DNA of 38,793 nucleotides from an uncultured Clostridia bacterium (GTDB lineage: Bacteria; Bacillota; Clostridia; TANB77; CAG-508), in assembly GCA_944388705.1 (NCBI GenBank), contig CALXJU010000013.1, positions 1-38,793 on the forward strand. The letters are read 5' to 3'. Of this stretch, positions 32,169 through 38,793 are shown piece after piece. Below the pieces are notes generated by a model. It ran no database searches and was not told the DNA's origin. It was given only the letters and a program-made list of their open reading frames with translations. Each line of letters opens with the position of its first letter. The stretch's first letter is position 1. A program made the translations under genes and the position numbers.

Positions 32169-32896
32169 ATAGAAAAATAATTCACGTTATTTTAATAATA
32201 GTAGTTATATTTGTAATTTTATTTGTATCAGGAATATTTATATTAAGATATCAAGTAGAAGGAGAATCTAATATGCCTTTTACTATAACCAAAATTTCTA
32301 TAATACAAACAGTTGAAGGTATAGAAAATAATGATACAGAAAATAAATGGAATTTTAATGTAAACGAAAATAATGATATATATATTTATTTGGAAAAAAA
32401 TTCAAATTATAATAAAACAGAGATTATAGAATCAGTTACAATAAACAATATTAGTATAAAAAAAGAAAATGAAATAGGAACTTCAAAAATATATAAACCA
32501 GTTACAGATGAAAAAAGAATGTTTATAAATGCAACAGAAAATGAAACTACAGAAATCACATATACAGGAGCTTTAGAGTCAAATATAAAACAACAGGAAA
32601 TATCTAATCAGGGAGGAAAAATCGCATTTAGATATGCAATAGATAATATTTCTCAATATATATCTCAAAATGCAGAAGAAATAAATCATAGTCAATTATT
32701 AAAATTAACAAATGTACAAAAAGAAGATATACAATCAGAAATATCATTTGAATTAACAATAAAATTAAAAAGTGGTAAAGTTTATAAAACAGATATTAGT
32801 GTAGAAATTCCAGGAGAAGATGTAATTGAGGAAGGAACTAAAGGAATAGAAATTACTGATTTACAAAATATAATATTTAAAAGACTTGAAAATTAA
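32153..32896 (+). CDS. bitopic membrane protein of unknown function
   Basis: A 247-residue protein beginning inside the tadA 3' end with ggagg upstream. A basic N-terminus and membrane helix (about 9-32) precede a beta-strand-rich extracytoplasmic domain full of Thr, Asn and Glu. No cysteine, no repeat and no motif I recognise. The position between tadA and the SRP RNA gene, and the overlap, suggest co-expression with tadA. Function unknown. Confidence 0.75.
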   Translation: MFNRINRKIIHVILIIVVIFVILFVSGIFILRYQVEGESNMPFTITKISIIQTVEGIENNDTENKWNFNVNENNDIYIYLEKNSNYNKTEIIESVTINNISIKKENEIGTSKIYKPVTDEKRMFINATENETTEITYTGALESNIKQQEISNQGGKIAFRYAIDNISQYISQNAEEINHSQLLKLTNVQKEDIQSEISFELTIKLKSGKVYKTDISVEIPGEDVIEEGTKGIEITDLQNIIFKRLEN

Positions 32897-32906
32897 TAAA
32901 AACTAC

Positions 32907-32935
32907 TTGCAAATTTCATAATAACAGTATATAAT
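32907..32935 (+). promoter_or_regulatory. promoter of the SRP RNA
   Basis: TTGCAA (32907-32912), 17-bp spacer, TATAAT (32930-32935), start predicted at about 32942, the first base of the RNA helix. Confidence 0.85.
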
Positions 32936-32940
32936 ATCAA

Positions 32941-33084
32941 TGGTATGAGAACTGACCTCTGTATGGAAAACAAAGTCAATAAAAGCCTATGAACCTTGTC
33001 AGGTCCGGGAGGAAGCAGCAATAAATAGATACTTTTATGTGATGATTGTTTTCCATAGAGAGATTGGTACTCAGACCATTTTTT
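32941..33084 (+). ncRNA. ffs: signal recognition particle RNA (4.5S-type)
   Basis: The universal apical domain tgtcaggtccgggaggaagc (about 32997-33016) with its GGAA-like tetraloop region is the site bound by Ffh. It is closed by a long interrupted helix: ctctgtatggaaaacaa (32957-32973) pairs with ttgttttccatagagag (33046-33062), and the ends tggtatgag and ctcagacca pair. A T run ends the gene. At about 144 nt it is longer than E. coli 4.5S but shows no room for the Alu domain of Bacillus scRNA. Confidence 0.93.
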
Positions 33085-33110
33085 AAATGTAATATAAAGG
33101 ATGTGAAATT

Positions 33111-34727
33111 ATGGGGTACACAGCTCTTTATAGAAAATTTAGACCACAAACATTTTCAGAAATGGTAGGTCAAGAACATATAACAAAAACATTAAAAAAT
33201 CAAATAATGTCAAATAGAGTTGGTCATGCATATTTGTTTAATGGTGGAAGAGGAACTGGTAAAACAACATCTGCAAAAGTATTGGCAAGAGCAATCAATT
33301 GTTTAAATCCTAAAGATGGAGAACCATGTAATGAATGTGAAATATGTAAATCAGCTTTATCAGGTTCATTAACAGATATAGTAGAAATGGATGCTGCATC
33401 AAATAATAGTGTAGAAGATATACGTTCAATTAGAGAAGAAGTAAACTTTTTACCAACAAAAGCAAAATATAGAGTATATATTATAGATGAAGTTCATATG
33501 TTATCACAAGGAGCTTTTAATGCATTATTAAAAACATTAGAAGAACCACCAGAACATGTAAAATTTATATTAGCTACTACAGAACCACAAAAGTTGCCTG
33601 CAACAATATTATCAAGATGTCAGAGATTTGATTTTAAAAGAATTTCAGATGAAGATATTGTAAAAAGATTAGAAATAGTAAGTAAAGAAAGTAATATACA
33701 AATTACAAAACAAGCATTAAATATAATTGCTTCATTATCAGAAGGAGCAATGAGAGATGCTTTATCAATATTAGAAAGATGTATACAAGATGGAGAAAAT
33801 AATATAGACGAAGATAAAATAAAAGAATTAGTAGGAATACCTAAGATTACTTATATACATAGCATTGCACAAGCTATAATAGAATATGATATAGATAAGG
33901 CAATGGATGCAATTACAAAGGTATTAGAAGAAGGAAAAGACTTAAATAATCTTTTATGGGAAATAATAAAATATATAAAAGATATTTTAATGCTCAAAAC
34001 AAACCAAAAATTAACAATATATAATGAAAAAGATTTAGCTAATCTAAAAGAATTGGCTGACCAAATAGAAAAAGAAAAAGCAATAAAACTTATATATGAA
34101 TTATCTGAATTAGAAAATGATATGAAAACATCTACACAAAGATTAATTGTTTTTCAAGCAGGAATAATAAAATTATGTGATAAATATATAGAAAATACAA
34201 CCAAAAGTACAAGTGATTCAAATAATGGAAATAATAATGATGATATATATAGAAGACTAGATAAAATAGAACAATATTTAAGAACTGCTAATATAAATAC
34301 TAAACAACAAATACCCAGGAAAATAGCAGAAGCAAAAGAAAATCAAAAAATAGAAATGAATGTAAATTCAATTACAGGAATAGGAAAAAATGCAAAACCA
34401 GCAGAATATTGGAAAAAAATAGTAAACAATTTTAGAGAAAATGGTAAAATGATATTATATTCAAATTTACTACAAACAAATGCAGTAGAAATAAATGATA
34501 TGACAGTTGGAATAGAATTTCCACAGGGAATAACAGCATTTGATAAAGATTATTTACAAAATCCAGAAAATATGAAACAAATATCTGAACAAGTTTCAAT
34601 AGCATGTGGAAAACCAATGTCAGTAAAACTTATAGATACAAAACCACAAGAAGGAGAAATGACTGAAGAACAGGAACTTTCGAATTTTGCAAGTGGATTT
34701 GATATACCATTTGATATAATAGAATAG
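33111..34727 (+). CDS. dnaX: DNA polymerase III gamma/tau subunit
   Basis: A 538-residue clamp-loader ATPase. GRGTGKTTSAK (about 47-57) is Walker A; four zinc ligands lie in CLNPKDGEPCNECEIC; DEVHMLS is Walker B; LSRCQRFDFKR carries the SRC arginine finger. The C-terminal region beyond about 370 is short and Asn-rich, so no full E. coli-type tau tail is present. No obvious slippery A-run for a gamma frameshift is seen. It heads the dnaX-ebfC-recR operon and follows the SRP RNA. Confidence 0.97.
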   Translation: MGYTALYRKFRPQTFSEMVGQEHITKTLKNQIMSNRVGHAYLFNGGRGTGKTTSAKVLARAINCLNPKDGEPCNECEICKSALSGSLTDIVEMDAASNNSVEDIRSIREEVNFLPTKAKYRVYIIDEVHMLSQGAFNALLKTLEEPPEHVKFILATTEPQKLPATILSRCQRFDFKRISDEDIVKRLEIVSKESNIQITKQALNIIASLSEGAMRDALSILERCIQDGENNIDEDKIKELVGIPKITYIHSIAQAIIEYDIDKAMDAITKVLEEGKDLNNLLWEIIKYIKDILMLKTNQKLTIYNEKDLANLKELADQIEKEKAIKLIYELSELENDMKTSTQRLIVFQAGIIKLCDKYIENTTKSTSDSNNGNNNDDIYRRLDKIEQYLRTANINTKQQIPRKIAEAKENQKIEMNVNSITGIGKNAKPAEYWKKIVNNFRENGKMILYSNLLQTNAVEINDMTVGIEFPQGITAFDKDYLQNPENMKQISEQVSIACGKPMSVKLIDTKPQEGEMTEEQELSNFASGFDIPFDIIE

Positions 34728-34741
34728 AGGAGGAATGAATA

Positions 34742-35086
34742 ATGTCAAAAAGAGGAGGTTTCCCAGGAGGTATGGGAGGATTTGGCGGAATGAATATAAA
34801 TAGTTTAATGAAAGAAGCCAAAAAAATGCAAGCAGATTTAGAAAAATCACAAACAGAACTTGCTGCAAAGGAATTTGAAGCATCTGCAGGAGGTGGTGCT
34901 GTAACAGTAAAAGTTACAGGACAAAAAGAAATTAAAGAATTAAAATTACAAAAAGAAGTAGTTGACCCAGATGATGTAGAAATGTTACAAGATTTAATAA
35001 TAACTTGTATAAATCAAGCTTTTAAACAAGTTGATGATGCACAAAGTGCTTCAATGGGGAAATTTAATATACCAGGATTAATGTAA
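34742..35086 (+). CDS. ebfC: YbaB/EbfC nucleoid-associated protein
   Basis: A 114-residue protein. A Gly/Met/Phe-rich N-terminus (FPGGMGGFGG) precedes MKEAKKMQADL and the conserved AGGGAVTVKVTGQKEI; DPDDVEMLQDLI follows. YbaB/EbfC dimers bind DNA. It lies 14 bp after dnaX and 15 bp before recR, the universal order of these genes. Confidence 0.95.
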   Translation: MSKRGGFPGGMGGFGGMNINSLMKEAKKMQADLEKSQTELAAKEFEASAGGGAVTVKVTGQKEIKELKLQKEVVDPDDVEMLQDLIITCINQAFKQVDDAQSASMGKFNIPGLM

Positions 35087-35101
35087 AAGAGGGAGTAGCA
35101 A

Positions 35102-35701
35102 ATGTCATTTTATTCACCATCAATAGAAAAATTAATAGAAGCATTTGAAAAATTACCTAGCATAGGAAACAAAACAGCAGCAAGACTTGCATTTTATATA
35201 TTAAATGCATCAAAAGAAGAAACAGATGAATTTGTTTCTGCAATAGTAAATGCTAAAAAGAATTTAAAATACTGTAGTAAATGTTTTAATATATCAGATA
35301 CAGATCCATGTATAATTTGTGGAAATCCTAAAAGAGACCAATCAATTATATGTGTAGTAGAAGATGTAAGAGATATTATTGCAATGGAAAGAACACATGA
35401 ATTTAAGGGAGTATATCATGTATTACATGGTTCAATTTCACCAATGAATGGAATTGGACCTGATGATATTAAAATAAAAGAATTGCTTTCAAGACTTATG
35501 GATGGACAAGTTAAAGAAGTTATTTTAGCAACAAATCCTAGAGTTGAAGGAGAAGCAACTGCTATGTATTTATCAAAATTAATAAAACCATTAGGAATTA
35601 AAGTGACTAGAATTGCACATGGAATTCCGGTTGGAGGAGATTTAGAATATACTGATGAAATAACTCTAACAAAAGCTTTAGAAGGCAGAAGAGAACTATA
35701 A
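35102..35701 (+). CDS. recR: recombination mediator RecR
   Basis: A 199-residue protein. N-terminal helix-hairpin-helix ([14 protein letters not shown]), zinc finger with four Cys (CSKCFN...CIIC, about 58-72), and Toprim domain ([15 protein letters not shown], then [15 protein letters not shown]) are all intact. RecR works with RecO and RecF to load RecA at gaps. Last gene of the dnaX operon; an intrinsic terminator follows. Confidence 0.97.
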   Translation: MSFYSPSIEKLIEAFEKLPSIGNKTAARLAFYILNASKEETDEFVSAIVNAKKNLKYCSKCFNISDTDPCIICGNPKRDQSIICVVEDVRDIIAMERTHEFKGVYHVLHGSISPMNGIGPDDIKIKELLSRLMDGQVKEVILATNPRVEGEATAMYLSKLIKPLGIKVTRIAHGIPVGGDLEYTDEITLTKALEGRREL

Positions 35702-35706
35702 ATAAT

Positions 35707-35740
35707 ACCACTTCATAATAATTATATGAAGTGGTTTTTT
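35707..35740. terminator. terminator after recR
   Basis: Stem accacttcata (35707-35717) with tatgaagtggt (35725-35735), then T run. It lies between convergent genes and may serve both. Confidence 0.85.
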
Positions 35741-35745
35741 ACATG

Positions 35746-36873
35746 TTAATTATTTAATAATATTTTACAAATATCTTTAGTTGAATTCTTTTTTGCAAGA
35801 AGTCTAGCTCTAATTTTCATTTCACGCATTTTAGATGGGTCAGAAAATAAATTATTTAAAATTTCTTCTACATTATCATTTTTCTTTATCCAAATAGCTA
35901 CTTTGTGTTTTTCAAGATAAGTAGCATTTTCTTCTTCTTGACCTGGAATTGGGTTAATTACAACAATTGGTAAACCAGATGCTAAACTTTCTGTTGTAGT
36001 AAGACCGCCAGGTTTAGTTACAACTAAATCAGAAATACTCATAAGTTCTGGAACTTTATCAGTATATTCTAAAACTTTCACAAATTTTTCTTTATCTAAT
36101 TCTTTTACTAGATTTTCAAAATTTTCTTTCATTTTTAAATTCTTTCCTGAAATTGCAACAATTTGTATATTATTATTGTTCTCAACAAAAGATTTAAAAA
36201 TTTTAAATGTTTGAGTTTTTCCTAATCCAAATTCTCCACCACCGAAAAATAGGACTGTTTTTCTATCAGGTGATAATCCAAAATTTTGTAAAATTTGTTT
36301 TTTATCATATTTTAATAAAAACTTGTTAGAAAGTGGTATACCAGTTGCAAATACTTTTTCTTTTGAAATTCCTTTATTAATTAATTGTTTTTTCATTTCT
36401 TCATGTGATACAAAATAGTAATCAACATATTTATTAAATACAAGCCATTGGTCATGTGGTGCGTAGTCAGTCATTACTGTTGCGATTTTTGCATCTAATT
36501 TTCCTAATTTTTTTAAATATGCACACATTTGAGTTCCAAATGGATGTGTAGATATTATAATATTAGGATGAAAATCCTTTAATAATTTATTTAATTTTAA
36601 TGATAATACTTTATTTGATGTTGTACTTATATGAGCAAGTGGTCCTTTTTGAGATTTCCAATAAACTCTTCCCCATGTACGTGGAGCTTTTTTTGCCATT
36701 TCTGTATAAGCTTTTGTTGTAACTTTATTTACTACTTTATTTACATATTCCATACAATCTACTAATTTTAATTCAACATCATCATAATGATTTTCTATAT
36801 ATTCTTTTATAGAACGAGCTGCAGATAAATGACCACCACCATATGATGCATAAAATATAATTATTTTTCTCAT
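35746..36873 (-). CDS. UgtP/MGDG-synthase-type glycolipid glycosyltransferase
   Basis: A 375-residue GT28-family enzyme. The N-terminal half has the MGDG-synthase signature YASYGGGHLSAARSI and later ISTHPFGTQM and VMTDYAPHDQW; the C-terminal half has FFGGGEFGLGKT and the nucleotide-sugar-binding KPGGLTTTESLASGLP, then PGQEEENA. Bacillus UgtP adds glucose from UDP-glucose to diacylglycerol, making membrane glycolipid and the lipoteichoic acid anchor. aggag precedes the ATG on the minus strand. The sugar donor (UDP-Glc or UDP-Gal) cannot be read directly. Confidence 0.9.
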   Translation of the reverse strand: MRKIIIFYASYGGGHLSAARSIKEYIENHYDDVELKLVDCMEYVNKVVNKVTTKAYTEMAKKAPRTWGRVYWKSQKGPLAHISTTSNKVLSLKLNKLLKDFHPNIIISTHPFGTQMCAYLKKLGKLDAKIATVMTDYAPHDQWLVFNKYVDYYFVSHEEMKKQLINKGISKEKVFATGIPLSNKFLLKYDKKQILQNFGLSPDRKTVLFFGGGEFGLGKTQTFKIFKSFVENNNNIQIVAISGKNLKMKENFENLVKELDKEKFVKVLEYTDKVPELMSISDLVVTKPGGLTTTESLASGLPIVVINPIPGQEEENATYLEKHKVAIWIKKNDNVEEILNNLFSDPSKMREMKIRARLLAKKNSTKDICKILLNN

Positions 36874-36989
36874 ATAAATTTCTCCTCAAATTTTTAAAAA
36901 TATTTTATCATAAAAATTAATTATATTGTATAATTTTTGCAAAAAAAACCAAAAATATTTTTAAATTAAGAATTAATTAAGGAGGAGTT

Positions 36990-38321
36990 ATGAAAAAAAA
37001 TATAATTTGGATTACAATTATAGTTATATTATCAATATTAATTATTTTTTTAGGATATAATTATAATAAGGAAAAAGAAAAATATGCAATTACAAAAGAA
37101 AATGATTATAATAGAGCATTTTATGAAGTTGTTGATTATGTACAAAATGTAAAAACTTATCTTGCTAAAACAATGGTTTCAAAAACAGCAGAACATGGTG
37201 CTGAAATGCTTACACATGTATGGAGAGAGTCTAATTTGGCACAAAGTTATTTAGGAATGTTACCAATTGAAAGTCAAGAATTAGAAAATACAGAAAAATT
37301 TTTAAATCAAGTAAGTGAATATAGTTATTCTCTTTCAAGAAAAAATATAGAAGGAGAATCTCTTATTGATGAAGAAATTGGAAAAATAAAAGAATTATAT
37401 AATTATAGTAATGATTTATCAAATACGTTAAATGAAATGTCAGATGAATTAAATAATGGAATAATGAACTGGGAAGATTTAATGAAAAATAACGAAGGAG
37501 CAGAAATTGCAGAAGTAAGTACATTTGATGTAGTAGAAGAAAATTTCCATGAATATACTGGTTTAATTTATGATGGGGCATTTTCAGAACACATTACAAG
37601 TAGTGAGAAAAAAGGATTAACAGGAGAAGAAATTGATGAAGAAACAGCAAAACAAAAAGCAGAGGAATTTATTGGAAAAAATAATGTAAAAAATACACAA
37701 AATAATGGATTTGTAGAAAATGGTGATATTCCAGTTTATAGATTTGAGATTACAACTAATGATAATAAAATAATTGGATTATCAATTTCGAAAAAAGGTG
37801 GACATGTTGTATTTTTAAATTATAATAGAGATGTTTCTGAAGAAAAAATAAGTGCAGAAGAAGCTATTGAAATAGGTAAAAATTTTTTAAACGAAAAAGG
37901 TTTTTCTAATATGCAACAAACTTATTATTTAAAAAATAATGGATTCATTACAGTTAATTATGCTTATAAGCAAGGAGATGTTTTAATATATTCTGATTTA
38001 ATCAAAGTAAAAATTGCATTAGATAATGGAGAAATTATGGGATTAGAAACAACTGGATATTTAAATTGTCATTATGAAAGACAAATTCCTACACCTAAGA
38101 TTTCTATTGATGATGCTAGAAAAAATTTGAGTGACAAAATCGAAATTAAAAGTGAAGGTTTAGCAATGATTCCAACTGAATGGAAAACAGAAACATTTTG
38201 CTATGAATTTAAAGGAAAAGTAGAAGATATTGACTTTATAGCTTATATTAATGCTGAAACTGGTGAAGAAGAAGATATTTTATTGATTACTAATACTCCA
38301 AATGGAACTTTAACTGAATAA
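36990..38321 (+). CDS. ypeB: germination protein YpeB
   Basis: A 443-residue protein with an aaggagg site. A membrane helix (about 5-24) anchors an N-terminal helical domain (RAFYEVVDYVQNVKTYLAK, then LPIESQELENTEKFLNQV) and two or three PepSY-like repeats (about 210-440; for example VSEEKISAEEAIEIGKNFL). This matches YpeB, which in Bacillus spores is required to install and stabilise the cortex-lytic enzyme SleB. sleB normally precedes ypeB in an operon; here the upstream gene is the divergent glycosyltransferase, so sleB must be elsewhere or absent. Confidence 0.92.
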   Translation: MKKNIIWITIIVILSILIIFLGYNYNKEKEKYAITKENDYNRAFYEVVDYVQNVKTYLAKTMVSKTAEHGAEMLTHVWRESNLAQSYLGMLPIESQELENTEKFLNQVSEYSYSLSRKNIEGESLIDEEIGKIKELYNYSNDLSNTLNEMSDELNNGIMNWEDLMKNNEGAEIAEVSTFDVVEENFHEYTGLIYDGAFSEHITSSEKKGLTGEEIDEETAKQKAEEFIGKNNVKNTQNNGFVENGDIPVYRFEITTNDNKIIGLSISKKGGHVVFLNYNRDVSEEKISAEEAIEIGKNFLNEKGFSNMQQTYYLKNNGFITVNYAYKQGDVLIYSDLIKVKIALDNGEIMGLETTGYLNCHYERQIPTPKISIDDARKNLSDKIEIKSEGLAMIPTEWKTETFCYEFKGKVEDIDFIAYINAETGEEEDILLITNTPNGTLTE

Positions 38322-38438
38322 TTAACAAAAATTTCTCAAATAAATTTTGTTTTTTTGCTAATAATATTTTTAGAAAGAGTTAATTAACTTTTTCTAAGCG
38401 GTCCGTAAAACAGATTAAATTTGAAAGGATGAGTAATC

Positions 38439-38618
38439 ATGTCTAGAAATAGCAAATTAATATCTGAAAACTTACGAACAGAAATAGCAAAAGAATTAGG
38501 TGTATATGATCAAGTAAAAAAAGATGGTGGTAGCTGGGAAAATGTATCATCTAAAACATGTGGTAATATAGTTTCAAAAGCTATAGAGATTGCTAATAGA
38601 GCAGTTGAAAATAAATAG
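38439..38618 (+). CDS. small acid-soluble spore protein, alpha/beta type
   Basis: A 59-residue protein with an aaaggatgag site. LRTEIAKELGVYDQVKKDGGS, then SSKTCGNIVSKAIEIA fit the alpha/beta-type SASP core (EIAxELG ... GN-V--AIEIA) in the divergent clostridial GxYD/SSKxxGN form. These proteins coat spore DNA and are degraded at germination by the Gpr protease; the EIAKE segment is where Gpr would cut. A sigma-G promoter is expected, but I could not point to one with confidence. A terminator follows. Confidence 0.87.
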   Translation: MSRNSKLISENLRTEIAKELGVYDQVKKDGGSWENVSSKTCGNIVSKAIEIANRAVENK

Positions 38619-38627
38619 TTTTTAGAT

Positions 38628-38672
38628 AAAAGCAATGTTGTAAATTTATTTTATGACATTGCTTTTTATATT
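38628..38672 (+). terminator. terminator after the SASP gene
   Basis: Stem aaaagcaatgt (38628-38638) with acattgctttt (38656-38666), 17-nt loop, then T-rich sequence. Confidence 0.75.
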
Positions 38673-38676
38673 TTTG

Positions 38677-38705
38677 TTGCAATGTAAATAAAAATAGAAT
38701 ATAAT
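38677..38705 (+). promoter_or_regulatory. promoter for a gene beyond the window
   Basis: TTGCAA (38677-38682), 17-bp spacer, TATAAT (38700-38705). The remaining 88 bases to the window end hold no start codon with a ribosome site that I would call. Confidence 0.65.
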
Positions 38706-38793
38706 AAGAAAAATTCGATAGTGTAAAGTAATCTATGAAAAAATAGAATATGAAAACATTATTTAAAAAATGTAAAAAAGCACATTGAAAAGT

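Overview
The window is very AT-rich chromosomal DNA from an endospore-forming member of the Clostridia (low-GC Firmicutes). The evidence is gene content: SpmA/SpmB, SpoIIR, a GerMN protein, YpeB, an alpha/beta-type SASP, an AbrB/SpoVT-type regulator, and the Gram-positive order tadA - SRP RNA - dnaX - ebfC - recR. Shine-Dalgarno sequences are strong (AGGAGG-like) and most transcription units end in clean hairpin-plus-U terminators. I cannot name the species.

Layout. (1) 1-2240: two tRNA-Ser genes, then a small accessory patch: a DUF6922-like protein, a Fic-domain protein, and two decayed genes (a minimal nucleotidyltransferase and an Ig-like surface protein). (2) 2299-15476: a 13-kb type IV secretion (T4SS) locus in at least four transcription units. 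It holds three VirB2-like pilin paralogues, a PrgI/VirB3 protein, a membrane-anchored VirB4 N-domain homologue, a VirB4 ATPase, a VirB6-like protein with a collagen-like stretch, a VirB8-like protein, a VirB1-like double-domain wall hydrolase, and a second multi-domain VirB8/NTF2-like protein. No relaxase, coupling protein, integrase or oriT is visible, so this is an envelope-spanning export channel without recognisable DNA-transfer genes. (3) 15487-18409: small and large membrane proteins, a GerMN protein, and a small Pro-rich protein. (4) 18522-24654: rsmI, abrB-type regulator, spmAB, a 36-aa membrane peptide behind probable Spo0A boxes, a structured 129-nt inverted-repeat element, walJ, murA, spoIIR, and an unknown gene. 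(5) 24732-28542: UDP-sugar pyrophosphorylase, phosphoglucomutase and a TtcA-like enzyme. (6) 28602-28937: a probable type I toxin-antitoxin module (36-aa hydrophobic toxin, SD-sequestering leader, convergent antisense RNA), followed by tRNA-Arg and a truncated HTH antitoxin. (7) 29416-31670: three consecutive zinc-ribbon/membrane proteins, the third carrying a cyclophilin domain. (8) 31689-38793: tadA, an unknown membrane protein, SRP RNA, dnaX, ebfC, recR, a UgtP-type glycolipid glucosyltransferase, ypeB and a SASP.

How the genes fit together. The T4SS genes supply pilus subunits, motor, inner-membrane channel, wall hydrolase and extracytoplasmic scaffold, but nothing that chooses a substrate. 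The phosphoglucomutase, the UDP-sugar pyrophosphorylase and the UgtP-type enzyme could form a glucose-6-P to UDP-glucose to glycolipid route. The sporulation genes are scattered among housekeeping genes, as is usual.

The observations most worth following are the T4SS locus without mobility genes, the type I toxin-antitoxin module whose two RNAs start with nearly the same leader, and the paired Spo0A-like boxes in front of a 36-aa membrane peptide and the structured element. All calls were made by reading the sequence; no database search was run.
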